From: Marchantia polymorpha subsp. ruderalis
Taxonomy: Eukaryota; Streptophyta; Marchantiopsida; Marchantiales; Marchantiaceae
Direction of reading: 5' to 3'
Assembly (NCBI GenBank): GCA_037833965.1
Contig: AP031352.1
Coordinates: forward strand, 16,906,501 to 16,970,500
DNA length: 64,000 bases
Shown: positions 11,298-21,655 of the stretch, in pieces
Layout of the letters: every line of letters begins with the position of its first letter
Numbering within the stretch: position 1 is the stretch's first letter
Notes under the pieces: generated by a model
What the model saw: the letters and a program-made list of their open reading frames with translations, nothing else
What the model was told of the DNA's origin: nothing
The model's database searches: none
Translations under genes and position numbers: made by a program

Positions 11298-11973
11298 AAC
11301 TTGGCTATGTGATCCATTCGTCTACATGCATAGCATCGACGATTGTCACGAACTCCAGCTCCTCCTCAAACCATTCCGTTATTTGCATAAACTTCTTGCA
11401 AATTTGGAACTCCTGGTCGCCGAATCTCACCTCCAAATCTTGGTGGTGGTCCTCTTGTTGGAGCAAAACCTTTTCTACGTCGAAGGTTTCCCAACTCCAT
11501 CGGTGTTGGACCAGATGGATTTCAAAAATTTCTCATTGGTTCACCGTGTGTGACACCAAAAGCACCCGAAATTCGTTGAGCAATTGCGATTGCTTCATTC
11601 ACAGTAGATGGATTGCTTATCATCACCTCCTTTCGAATGCGATCCTTCAAGCCTCGTTTGAACACGTCCAAGGCTTCAGCTGCACTCATATCCATGATAG
11701 ATACTTGAACATCACAAAATTCTTCAATGTACTCATGAATACCTCCTTTTTGCATCACATCCCACAACTTCATTCTTGCCGTTTGAAGAGAATCCACCTT
11801 TTGAAAATTTTGCAGAAGTCTTCCTTGCATTCCACTCCACGAAATGGTAGCACCTCGTTCTGAAAGCATTCTTTCCCATGTTGTGTACCAGGTGAGAGCC
11901 TTATCCGTAAGATAAAATCTCATGAACATTCCTGCAATATAATCAGAAACATGATATGGGATAAATGAATATT
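11298..11973 (-). mobile_element. Chromovirus gag, capsid C-part and CCHC knuckle (fossil)
   Basis: Minus-strand reading shows the capsid-like helical region (DKALTWYTTWERML, then YIEEFCDVQVSI and VFKRGLKDRIRKEV). Nearer 11340-11298 is a zinc knuckle, CYACRRMDHIAKFC, with CX2CX4HX4C spacing. The gag reading is cut at about 11986 by the LINE, and its upstream part resumes at 16660. Confidence 0.88.
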
Positions 11974-11986
11974 CATCCTTATAACA
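11974..11986. repeat. LINE target-site duplication, left
   Basis: CATCCTTATAACA here and CATCCCTCTAACA at 16660-16672 match at 11 of 13 positions. Both are gag sequence, so they define the LINE boundaries. Confidence 0.75.
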
Positions 11987-12565
11987 GAGTTTCAGAGTCA
12001 CAGTGCGTCCAATTTTGAGTTTCGAGCTTTGAGTTTCAAGATTTGAAGGCAACAGATTCTTACGGGAGCTGTATCATTCTACGTTGGGAGTGATCTGGAG
12101 CTGAAATTTGATGGAACGCTGGAGTATGGCAGGGCGCACGAGCCTACAAAATTTCAGGTCAAACGCCATTCGCAGCGAGAAGTTGACGTGTCTTGGAGGT
12201 CTGAGCTTTTTGAGAAGGGAGGGCCGAATCTTGCAGGGGCCGTAACTTTGGGTTTGAGTGTAAACGGGGGCTGAAATTTTGTGGCGTTGTGACGTTGGCT
12301 ACAGCACTCAAGCCTGTCAATTTTCAAATTGAACGGAGTTTCAAAGTCAGAGTGCATCTAATTTTGAGTTTCGAGCTTTGAGTTTCAAGATTTGAAGGCA
12401 ACAGATTCTTACGGGAGCTGTATCTTCTACGTTGGGAATGATCTGGAGCTGAAATTGGGTGGAACGCTAGAGTAGGGCAGGGCGCACAAGCCTGAAAAAT
12501 ATCAGGCCAAACGCCATTTGAAGCGAAAAGTTGACGTGTCTTGGAGGTCTGAGCTTTTCGAGAGA
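11987..12565 (+). repeat. LINE 5' leader: two tandem monomers of about 349 bp
   Basis: Unit 1 begins at 11987 and unit 2 at 12336. Both start GAGTTTCA(G/A)AGTCA and share long nearly identical runs, such as TTTGAGTTTCGAGCTTTGAG and ACAGATTCTTACGGGAGCTG. Unit 2 covers only the first 230 bp of the unit and runs into ORF1 nine bases later. The layout resembles promoter monomers in the 5' UTR of some mammalian L1 families; a promoter role here is inference. Confidence 0.9.
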
Positions 12566-12573
12566 GCATTCAC

Positions 12574-13314
12574 ATGATGGCGTCTCAAGACAATTTCATA
12601 CTGAATCTGTTGCAAACGGTTTTGGAAGAGTTGAAAGTACTACGTGCAGAATTCAAGGTATAGAGCTCTACTTTAATTGCAGCTCAATATGAAATTAAAG
12701 AGTTGAAGCTCTCTCAAAAGAGTTTCGAGAAGATTATGGTTGATATTTCAGAACACGTAGAGTATATTAAGGAGAAAGTTGGTTCTCAAACTTCCACTGC
12801 TGTTACTCCTAGATTGCATGAAGTGGTTGAAAGTCTAGAGGTGAAGATGAAATCTTATGCAGAAGCCACCAAGTCTACTTATATCTCTTTCTGTCAAGAG
12901 CAAGAGATTGAAAAGACTAATCAATTTGCTCGTAGAAAGAATGTGAGAATTTCTTGTCTACCTGAATCTGAGAAGGAAGAGGTGAAGAGTGTTGTCATCA
13001 AGTTTTTAGCTGAAACACTTGATGTTCCTAATGCAGATGTGGCTCAAGCTTTTCGCATTGGAACCTTAGGAACTCAACCTCGAGCCATCATAGTTAAGTT
13101 CAATGATCAAACTCAACGTGATACAACTTTAGCCAACAAAGCTATACTCAAAGGACGTAGGATTTGGTAAGATCCCGATCTCACACCTCTACAAGTAGAG
13201 GCAAGGAGAAAGGAGCTTGCAAAAGTCAAAGAAGCTCAAGATGCTGGATTTTTTGCTTATCTCCATGATGGACAAGCAGTTGTCACTCAACGGAAGAGAC
13301 AATCATCCACATAG
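12574..13314 (+). pseudogene. LINE ORF1 (RNA-binding protein), inactivated
   Basis: The frame starts at ATG ATG in 12574-12579 and runs 246 codons to TAG at 13312. It has internal stops TAG at 12661 and TAA at 13168. The N-terminal third is rich in Glu, Lys and Leu and looks coiled-coil. The middle holds an RRM-like core typical of L1 ORF1p: RRKNVRISCLPESEKEEVK, then VAQAFRIGTLG and PRAIIVKFNDQ. It is followed by a C-terminal segment with KELAKVKEAQDAGFFAYLHD. ORF1p normally coats LINE RNA as a trimer. The frame is the same as that of ORF2, which begins just after the TAG. Confidence 0.88.
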
Positions 13315-13338
13315 CAATCCAAGAGTTTGAGGGTGTTA

Positions 13339-16300
13339 ATGTGGAATATTAAAGTTCATTCTACAACGAAGTATGTGAGTGCTAATCCGATTTGGAAGAT
13401 GGCGGACATCATCAACATTGTGGAGACGTGGGAACATGAGAGCAACACTATTGGAGAGATACCAGGGTTTACTTTGGTGGGATCCACTTGGAATCAGAGA
13501 AGTCAACGAGCTGGAAGAGTCTATGGCGGTATTGCTACTTTCATCAGATCTCAATTTCTACCTTTGATACATTTAGAAGGTCAGGATATTGGAGGTCAAT
13601 ATTATTGGCTTCATCTTGGTTTGGTTGGAGTATCTTATAGTTATTTGGCTGTTTTTTACTTTGCACCATTGTCCATGCCTATCGTCTCCACACGCATTTG
13701 CAATCGGAGTCAACCATTCCATCGACTTATAGGAGATGTTCTCAATTATCAGAGCAAATGTGAAGTTTTTATGGTTGGAGATTTCAATGCTCGAATAGGT
13801 TGTGCACAATTTACCCAAGTTGGTGATCTCTTGAGTTCTTCCTCCTTTGAAGAACTTGAAGATAGTATGTGGTGTAGAAAGTCTTCTAATATTTGTACAA
13901 ATCCTTTGACAGAACACTTTCTAACCTTTGGAGCCACATGTAATTTGAAAGTTCTCAACGGTATCTCTCTTTTTCCCAACTCCCGTTCCAATACGTGCTT
14001 TTCTCCTATAGGTGTTAGCACCATTGATTATCTTCTATCATCAGCCACTCATAGCTCTCTTATTTCGAAATTTGATATTCTAGAACCTCAGCCAGAGTCA
14101 GATCATGCACCTCTCTTATTTACTTTCTTGTTATCAAAAACAATCCCTCTGTCTCCATGCCATTCTGTTTTAGCTTCTCCCAAGTTTCGTTTAAATCCTA
14201 GAAAGAAAGAGCAGTACATGTTACATTTTCAAAACCTTTTGACTCACACTTCATGGAGCCTTGATCCACATACAACGAGTGGGCAATTAATAGAGTTGCT
14301 CAAAGACATTGCTTCTAAGTTCATTTTGCGGCACAAGGATCGAAGAGCTAGGGGGCTTCCTTGCAATGGATGGTTTGACTTGGATTGTAAGCAAGCGAGG
14401 ATGAGATAAGTTGACAAGTCTTTGGATTTCCAAAGTCGGCTTACCTTGACAAGGCTTTACAAAGACTTGGTGAAGTCTAAAAAAATAGCTTTTTTGAGGA
14501 CGAAGCAGGAATCCTTGACAAAGGAGTTGATGGAGAATCCCAAATCCTTTTGGAGACGGTTAGCTGTAAGGTCTTCAAAATCTACTCTTGATCCGAGTAG
14601 TTTGATTGACTTTGCTGAAAAGCTTTATTTCTTTCCCAACGCTGCATCAATTCCTTGTTGTGAAGGAACATCAGGCTTATGTTCTGAATCAGAGGTGATG
14701 ACTCAAGTTAGAAAATTAGCAAATGGTAAATCGGAGGATTTGGATGGTCTCTCTATTGAACTTTTGAAGTGGGAAGGAGAGGTTATTGGACCAAAACTCA
14801 CCAAAGCGTTAGAGAATGCAGCTATGTATGGTTTTCCTTTAGCTTGGTCATAACGGAAGATTGTGCCTATTCACAAGTCAGGAAGGAAGGACTTGGTGAC
14901 AAACTATCGCACTATCATGGTGGGTAGTGTTTTTGCCAAGTTGTTTGGCAAATTGTTGCAGTCAAAGTTGAGCACATGGACTAAATCTCATCGAAAGAGA
15001 GAGCGGTTTCAAGCAGGCTTTTGCCCCACATACAACACCATTGACCATATCTTGGCTTTGCGTGTTTTATGGGAGAAGTCAAAGGGCAACGGCAAAGCTT
15101 TGTTTTGCGCCTTCATTGATTTTAAGAAAGCTTTTGACACCGTACCTCGTGAGCTATTATGGGAAAGGCTGCAAGTCATTGGAGTACCATCAGATCTTCT
15201 AGCAGCTATGGCCACGCTTTACCAATCTGTTCGAGCCAAGATCAACACTTCTCAAACTGAAGAGATTTTGAGTACCATTGGAGTGATTCAAGGTTGTCCT
15301 CTCTCTCCTACTCTATTTGGAGTTTTTATAGATGATATCGAAGAGTGGTTGGAGGCATGTGATAGTGAAGGTGTCAAGCTTGAAAACTTTGTTATCAAAG
15401 CTCTCTTGTATGCAGATGATATCATATTACTAGCACGTGATGCAATTAGTTTACATAAACACCTATACACTTTGGCTAGCTTTTGTACCCAGAATCATAT
15501 GGAGGTAAATATAGAGAAGTCCAAAGTCATGATAGTGGGCACAGATCCAAGTTTTACTTCTATTACCAGGATCTACAATTAGAAGAGGTGAAGAGTTATA
15601 AATATCTAGGCATTGATTTTTCTAATGATTATAGTTGGGCACTTTGTGTGCAAAAGAGAGTAGAAGGTGGTTACAAAGCTCTATATTCATTGCTAAATCG
15701 GTGTAGAAGGGCTCATCTTGTGTCTTGGAGTCTTAGGAAATTTTTATTCAGAAGCTTAATGTTGCCGGTAGTATTGTATGGAACCCAAGTGTGGGGTCCT
15801 GGTTGTAAGAAGACATGATGGAAGCGTGTGGAGAGGGTGCAGAAGATATTTCTACAAGAAGAATTGGGTGTGAGAAACCAAACCTCATATGCTATTCTTC
15901 TTGCGGAAACATGTTGTTTACCTCTGGAGGCTGAAGCTCTTTACTTGACCATCACTTACATCACAAGGGTGAGATCTCTTGATGCTTCTCGCCTTACTCC
16001 TCAGGCTTTGAGTGCCACACGTGCCAAAGGATGGTTAGCGGATGTGATAACTTGGTCTTTGAGGTGGAATGTGACGGAACGCGATTGGGACCTACAACCT
16101 ATAGCACTACGTGAACGTCTAAAGGAGGAGTTTCTAAACATTATTTGGAGCAAGCGCGGCACCAAGATGCAGTTTTATCAACTTCATGTGAATCCTATGC
16201 TTGTTTATTGTGAACATGATTACTTACTTGCAGGAATCTCTACGTACTTACGTCATATTATTGCTAGGCATAGAACTGGATCTCATAGGCTTGGAACTAA

Positions 16301-16538
16301 GGAAGGACGTTGGCTTAATATTGATAGGAGTGAACGTATTTGTAGGCTATGTGATGGAAGAGAAGTTGAGGATGAAGAGCATGTATTTCTTACTTGTACT
16401 AGATATGCAGAGATTAGAGTGACTCATAATATACATGTAGAGAATTTTTATTCTTTATTACAGTTAGTTCCTTTTGATTTAGGTTATTATATTAGGGACA
16501 TTATTAGTTATCGTTTTAGTGCTCTTGGCACTAGCTAG
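13339..16538 (+). pseudogene. LINE ORF2 (endonuclease / reverse transcriptase), inactivated
   Basis: The first ATG is 13339, in frame with and 24 bases after the ORF1 stop. Endonuclease motifs: LMWNIKV near the start, IINIVETWE, VFMVGDFNARIG and SDHAPLLF. Reverse transcriptase motifs: NYRTIMVGSVFAKLF, FCAFIDFKKAFDTVP, GVIQGCPLSPTLFGVF and the catalytic LLYADDIILLARD near 15408-15444. The C-terminal end has CRLCDG...EHVFLTCTRY, a CCHC-like knuckle. Stops in frame are TAA 14407, TAA 14851 and TGA 15816; a frameshift lies at about 15555-15570. The native end is the TAG at 16536. The enzyme would nick target DNA and copy the LINE RNA in place. Confidence 0.93.
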
Positions 16539-16659
16539 GGTTTGGCCTTTGGGGTCTTTTTACCTTGTTTGTGGCTGTTGCTTGTATTGTGTTTTTCAGC
16601 CTTTTGACCCTTTGGGTCCCCCGGGCTTGATCTATTACCATTTACCATTTACCATAATC
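16539..16659 (+). other. LINE 3' UTR and simple-repeat tail
   Basis: About 120 bp follow the ORF2 stop. They contain GGCCTTTGGGGTCTTTTTAC and CAGCCTTTTGACCCTTTGGG and end in three ATTTACC-like units (ATTACCATTTACCATTTACC) rather than poly(A). A 98-bp relative is found at 51983-52080. Confidence 0.85.
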
Positions 16660-16672
16660 CATCCCTCTAACA
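16660..16672. repeat. LINE target-site duplication, right
   Basis: Partner of 11974-11986, with two mismatches. The chromovirus gag resumes here. Confidence 0.75.
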
Positions 16673-16853
16673 CTCCTATTGCTCTACTCCCTTTGTAAGC
16701 TTCCACCTTACAGGATTTTCCCATTTGAAGCAAAAGATTTGCTTGATCTTCAATCTCTTGAAGACGTCTCCTATTTGCCTCTGCTGCATCAATAGGAGTT
16801 GGTTCTGCCTGAACTTGGGAAGCTTGAACTTGAGGTTCAACTTCCAACTCTCC

Positions 16854-16888
<35 letters not shown>

Positions 16889-17503
16889 CTCACTCTCCAA
16901 TGCGAAGATTTTATCTTCCATGGCTTGCTGCTTGGTATGCTCATCTACTATCGCTTTTCTCAACTCGTTCATCTTCGCCATGATTGCATTGAGAACCTCA
17001 CCCATATCAATTTATGTCCCCATGCTTTCTCACACTCCCTCTAATACAAAGTGAGTATAATCACTATGTGACATCTCAACAAAGGAGTCACAAAAGGTGC
17101 AGGTGATTCTATCACAGCTCTATAGTACTCCTCTCCATAATTCTTCACAAGAAAATCTCTCCATATCCTCTTCTGTCTATATAATGTTCTAATCTCTACA
17201 TAAGTGCTGAATCGAACCGGGACAGGTGGTTTGCGATTCAAATCCATGAAACATTCAGTATATAATGTATAAAGTACAATCCCAAGTCTCTTCATAAGTA
17301 ACTATTGGAAGAATCAGTGGCACTCTTGACTCCATCACTCTAGTCATAAAATCTGCACCCCAACAAACCACAAGGTACATCCGAAAATGATATTTCTCCA
17401 TGTAACGAAGGTGAATATCGAATAGGTTAGGAATTGGCCAGTGCAGTACTGGATTCCTGTCAATCCCGTCCATATCTGCAAAACCACAATTTCCCCCTTC
17501 CAC
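16673..17503 (-). mobile_element. Chromovirus gag, N-terminal part (fossil)
   Basis: Three overlapping minus-strand open stretches make up the upstream part of gag. They include a Glu/Arg-rich heptad-like segment encoded by a (CT)n run at 16856-16883 (plus-strand sense), which reads as alternating R and E. It is followed by a Gln-rich stretch (EVEPQVQASQVQAEPTP) and NRRRLQEIEDQANLLL, which suggests a coiled coil. The LINE junction lies directly below. Confidence 0.7.
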
Positions 17504-17620
17504 CTCTCTCTACATGCAGATGAATGACCTCTGCCAGCCTCTATACACTCTCAAGACTACACTCCATCATCACTCACTTGTTATTCCATGAGGGGTAATT
17601 CACACTCAAGGAAAGAGCAA

Positions 17621-17636
17621 GGTCGCTCTGATACCA
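17621..17636 (-). promoter_or_regulatory. Primer-binding site for initiator tRNA-Met
   Basis: The minus strand reads TGGTATCAGAGCGACC one base inside the 5' LTR. The first 12 bases are complementary to the 3' end of plant initiator tRNA-Met, the usual primer of plant LTR retrotransposons. This fixes the orientation of the element. Confidence 0.95.
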
Positions 17637-17637
17637 T

Positions 17638-18045
17638 TGTAACACTAGGGTTTAGAGATAAACTCAATCGAAGACAAAAACGTAAACTCTGAAGATGAGA
17701 GATCCCAACAATGGTTCTCCTCTCCCTTATATAGCTCTCACCAACAAGTACAAGGAGATAAGATCTAATCCCCACCATCCATCTCACTCCTAGTGGATGG
17801 ATGACGTGACGGATAACCCTAACAAGCACATGGATCGCTGACGTGGCGCACCCAACTAACACACTCAATCTTTACCTACAAGCACACGGATTGTTGACGT
17901 GGCACTGTCAACTAACACATCCACTATGTACCTACCAAGTGCGCGGATCGCTAACGTGGCAGCTATGACTAGTGCACACTAAAGTATCTACATCAATATT
18001 TAGAGTAACCTCTACTTTAGTTCTAACTAACTAAAGATGGTTACA
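17638..18045 (-). repeat. 5' LTR of the chromovirus
   Basis: Right-hand copy, TG...CA, with the same TATA box (17726-17734) and the same group of TGACGTGGC motifs as the 3' LTR, two of the four altered by single-base differences. It lacks a 12-bp segment present in the left copy. Confidence 0.95.
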
Positions 18046-18237
18046 ACGAGCTTTTAAACCACCTATCATTCTTCGAATCATCTTTTTCATGATCAGATGC
18101 CAAGCTTCTGTTGCACCATTTGTCATTTGATTTGCGTGATCAAAATTTCGGCAAATCATCAACCATTTGTCTGTGAAGACAACACACAAGGAATGTAAGA
18201 TATCATCATTGCTATAAAAGTACTCCATGTAAGTGAA
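18046..18237 (-). pseudogene. MULE-like exon, part 5' of the LTR insertion
   Basis: The minus-strand exon begins after an acceptor-like TGTAG and reads TDKWLMICRNFDHANQMTNG, then ATEAWHLIMKKM and GGLKARCN. It is then cut by the chromovirus. The HANQ-TNGA-xEAWH-LKK pattern is the conserved region around the catalytic glutamate of MULE-type DDE transposases and the FAR1-related family. The Glu of TEAWH is the candidate third catalytic residue. The exon continues beyond the element at 7310. Confidence 0.75.
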
Positions 18238-18500
18238 CTACATGTTCATAATCATCATCCAGGAATATCAGTAGACTTTTACTTCATGTGATACATCTAA
18301 TATATGTATGTGTATATATAATTTTGAATACAGTTTAACAATTCTTTCAGTACTATAAGTTTAGTAATTGTATTGAATGAAATGGACTACACCAAGTCTT
18401 TACATGGACCTTTCAATTGTAATGGACAGGTGTTTACTCACACTACAGGCTAGAATAACTCCGAGAACAATACAAGAGAATTAACAAAGAAATACGGTAC

Positions 18501-18735
18501 CTATTCTTCCAATCCATTCTTGTTTGAGATAATTCAGCATCTCAGTTTCAGAATAAAATCTAGTTTGAATTGCATCCAATGTCCCCACATCAAAAGTTCA
18601 CTGTCAGCATACATCATTTCCTCCAATGCATCGAACATTTTTAATATATATTTTGATTTTTCACTTTTTGAATAAGATTTTCCTTCCATGCCATGCAAAT
18701 AGTTCCAATGTGGTCGAAGATTTTTTATAGATTGA
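18501..18735 (-). pseudogene. MULE-like transposase exon, linker region
   Basis: A minus-strand open stretch (HWNYLHGMEGKSYSKSEKSK, then MFDALEEMMYADSELLMWG). In a second frame near its end it reads EMLNYLKQEWIGRIG before a GTACCG donor. A hydrophilic segment ending in a YLKxEW-like motif lies between the second Asp and the Glu of MULE transposases. At least one frameshift is needed within the exon, so it is decayed. The upstream splice site was not located confidently. Confidence 0.5.
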
Positions 18736-18854
18736 AAATATCTATAAAATACTCTAAGTGTAACAATCATCAATATACACAAATTATATTGGCATTTTTT
18801 TGTATATAAATCTGTACATAAATCACTACTATAAATAGACATACTTTCAAAAGT

Positions 18855-19108
18855 AACTTCAAATATGAAATATAATGAAAATCATCGGAACTCTTGGAAA
18901 TACAGCTTTCAAAGCAGCCACTTCTTGAGGAGCACAATCAATTATAAAGCAACTTGGTTTCTAGTAAGGCTTTAATTTTGATGCCGCATCTTTGATTTTT
19001 TTCAAAAAGTCCACTATCATGACTATTGTTTCTTTTTGTTGAATACTCCAAGCAACAGGTAATTCCATTTGATGCCTACCAAATGCAATCAATGTAAAAA
19101 AAAGTAAT
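18855..19108 (-). pseudogene. MULE-like transposase exon with the second catalytic Asp
   Basis: The exon follows a clear acceptor (ATTATGCAG) on the minus strand and reads FTLIAFGRHQMELPVAWSIQ, then VDFLKKIKDAASKLK, a stop, and PSCFIIDCAPQEVAALKAVF. The PVAW and KPSCFIIDxxxxExxAL blocks are hallmarks of the MULE/FAR1 DDE domain, and the Asp of FIIDCAPQE is the candidate second catalytic residue. The expected C-W-H block after VFP is not preserved (it reads FIIFH), consistent with decay. Confidence 0.8.
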
Positions 19109-19794
19109 CTGCATAATAACAACACATTATATATATTAAGTTATGTGCAGTATGTATAAATGCATAACTTAGTCCATAACAAGCAAATTCTTGCATCAAT
19201 TAGACTCTTTCAAAACGCTCGACCCTAATTGTCTTCTTGCTTGGCTTCTAGATAATATCTTAACGTGAGTGAGCACTTGTGACTCACTGGTACTATTTAT
19301 GCCAATGACTACTATAGAGTACAATGCAGAAGACTAAACCGGGTGTACAAAAATGCAACTCAGCTCAAAAATGTACAAACAAGTATTCAGTCTTTGACCT
19401 TGTAAAGCCCATGGTAAAATACTTTGGGTTAGGAGTAGTTTTAAGCAAGGAGATTTCAACATCAAGCGTCACATATTTCTGCATCTAGTGCTCATTTAGT
19501 GGCAAGAGTTTTCATATTCCTAAGCATAAATCGCATAAATGGATTCATGGCACATGAGGGTTAGTGAGAACTTTGATTCTTGCAACTTCAGAGTTAATTT
19601 TGTTTGTAGGGGGTTTTTATCTAGAGGCAGGCTGGTAGTTTGGTTAGTCAGATGTAGTCTTCTCTTTGATGTTGAGTTAGCTGAGAAGAAAACGAGAAAA
19701 AGAGAACGAGAGACAATTTACATCATAATTTTATATACATCATATGCACATAATATCATATATATCCATATCACGAGTAATCATTGTTTACCTG

Positions 19795-19825
19795 TGAAAT
19801 CATGGATTACTAATCCATGATTTCA
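19795..19825. repeat. Perfect palindrome, 15-bp arms
   Basis: TGAAATCATGGATTA, one C, then TAATCCATGATTTCA: two exactly complementary arms with a single-base centre. Confidence 0.9.
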
Positions 19826-21073
19826 TCAATCTCAATTCATCACTATGTAAGACCAACTTCTACTTTGATATAGATGCACCCATTGCTAATCCAAAGCATC
19901 TTTACTTCAGGACCTCAATAGTTTGTCAATAATTCAATATTGACAAATCTACGCTCATATTTCCAAAATTACAAATTTAGGGGTATTAACATAAGGCATT
20001 GGATCAGTTAACAAAGGTATAGTAACTCACACCAAATTCCCAACATTTTAAGTGATAGCTTTGAGATTGTAATTCAATGCCTCAAGGATCACAAGTAAAA
20101 AAGGTGAAGGTTGGAAAATCATGCGCAAAATCTTGACGGAAAAGTACTGCAGAAAACTTGGTGAAGGAACTGTGTCAAATATCAAGTGCTGCAGATCTTG
20201 GAAACATGTACTAAGAAGACATGCAAGAAATGATCCCGAGACAATAGTATGGAAAGTGAAAAATATGAGATGGAAAGTATGAACTTGTAATTACTATCTT
20301 GATATTCATTCCGTGTGTGTAATTTTAAGCACTGGTTACGTGCAAAGTGTTTGAATGAGGAGCTAAAGTCTTGTCTTCTTACTTTCACCAGGTACACTGC
20401 AAACTCGAGACTGAATCGCAAACTTGCACTAAATGAAAAGACATGTTTACCAATAAACTATAAAGAATAATGTCTTCAAGAAGTGCACAACAAACTGAGA
20501 AAGACTGGTATGATTATACTAAACCACCGTCAACAGAGAGAACTAGTCTTCACGTAATTAAAAACAAAATTTTCATTTTCATGCAAAATAAAATGATACT
20601 ATTTTTACTATGAACGATGAGGACCAGTTCACTAAGAAGTTGAAACGGAAAGCAAACAAAACTATCACAACATGTATAAGCTATTTCACATTGCCAACAG
20701 TGGAACATAGAACAAAATTACTCATACTCCTCATCAAAAGAACATTTATGTCTAGGAATTTATTTGTGATTTCACTTGATCAGATTCATAGTCAATTCAC
20801 GTTCGAGGAGTCAAGATGGAACAACTACTTTGAGTGGACATTGTAACACGTTCTTAGTGCTTCATCCGATGATGGAATTGAATAGAGGACATAAGCATGC
20901 ATGGAATTTTTTGGCGATCTTCTCTTAATACACATTGCTCCATCCTCTGAAGCCAAAATTAGTGACGGGTGTAAAAGAGCTGAGAGATTTGTCATACTAA
21001 CACAAGATTGAGAACATACTAGGAATTGGACTAAAGTATGATGTGAGCTTGTTCTGTACGATGTATGTTGTTC

Positions 21074-21365
21074 AATGAACTGGTCAATATATGAGCTAAG
21101 TTCTTGTCCCTATTATGTTTTGATTCTAAGTCAAAGCGCAAACTTATACACTAAGGAGCTGATTTCAGCTCCTTTGTGCGCTAGAGCAAACTTGTTTTAT
21201 ACCTCAATATGATTTTCAAAAATGTACTAGTTTTTGAAGTCAGCCTTCTTTTTCCCAATACTTCTGCCATGAATAACCTGCAAGTTTACATGCTGTCATA
21301 TTCATCAATATAACTCATCGTGGCTCCTTGTACCGTCTGAATGCACATTACACCGTACATAGCAT
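21074..21365 (+). repeat. Tandem repeat of about 290 bp, copy 1
   Basis: It begins AATGAACTGGTC and is followed directly by copy 2, starting at the matching AATGAACTAG at 21366. Shared runs include ATGAGCTAAGTTCTTGT, TTTTATACCTCAATATGATT and CATCGTGGCTCC. Identity is a little over 80 percent by eye. Confidence 0.9.
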
Positions 21366-21655
21366 AATGAACTAGTGTATCTATGAGCTAAGTTCTTGTT
21401 TCTATTATGTTTTGATTCTTAGTCAAAGCACAGACTTGGACACAAAGGAGCTGAAATCAAATATTTGTGCTCCAGAGCAAACCTGTTTTATACCTCAATA
21501 TGATTTCCAAGAATATATTGGCTTCTGAAGTCAAACTTCTTTTCATCAATAATTCTGCATAAATAACTTGCAAGTTTACTTGCTTTCATATTCATAGATA
21601 TAATTCATCGTGGCTCCATGTACCATGTGAATGCATATTACACCGTATACAGTCT
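21366..21655 (+). repeat. Tandem repeat of about 290 bp, copy 2
   Basis: Directly abuts copy 1. The next AATGAATTGGTC at 21656 marks the end of the unit, so the array is just over two copies. Confidence 0.9.

Larger units (their letters stand above)
11987..16659 (+). mobile_element. Full-length LINE (L1-like) inside the chromovirus
   Basis: A plus-strand non-LTR retrotransposon of about 4.67 kb with a 5' leader made of two tandem units, ORF1, ORF2 and a short 3' UTR. It is flanked by 13-bp target duplications that differ at two positions. ORF2 has an apurinic-type endonuclease, a reverse transcriptase and a C-terminal zinc-knuckle-like motif, as in plant L1-like elements. The 3' end is not poly(A) but a short tract of ATTTACC-type units. 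ORF1 carries two in-frame stops; ORF2 carries three in-frame stops and one frameshift. The copy cannot move by itself. It is younger than the LTR element it interrupts. Confidence 0.95.
7311..18045 (-). mobile_element. Ty3/Gypsy chromovirus (LTR retrotransposon) fossil
   Basis: A structurally complete LTR element on the minus strand, bounded by two LTRs of about 420 and 408 bp that begin TG and end CA. It has an initiator tRNA-Met primer-binding site, a polypurine tract and a probable 5-bp target duplication. Internal order on the minus strand is gag with a CCHC knuckle, protease, reverse transcriptase, RNase H, integrase, chromodomain. This order and the chromodomain place it among the Ty3/Gypsy chromoviruses. 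A LINE of 4.67 kb sits inside gag in the opposite orientation, so the element itself is about 6 kb. By eye the LTRs differ at roughly 14 positions in 408 aligned bases plus one 12-bp indel, about 96-97 percent identity, which suggests an age of one to a few million years depending on the rate assumed. Coding capacity is broken in roughly ten places. The element lies within an exon of a MULE-like gene. Confidence 0.95.

Noticed and set aside
11180-11863. Plus-strand frame of 227 codons
   Set aside because: It is the complement of the chromovirus gag and protease region, a shadow frame.
16856-16883. (CT)n microsatellite as an independent feature
   Set aside because: It lies inside the gag reading of the chromovirus, where it encodes an Arg/Glu run, so it is described with gag.
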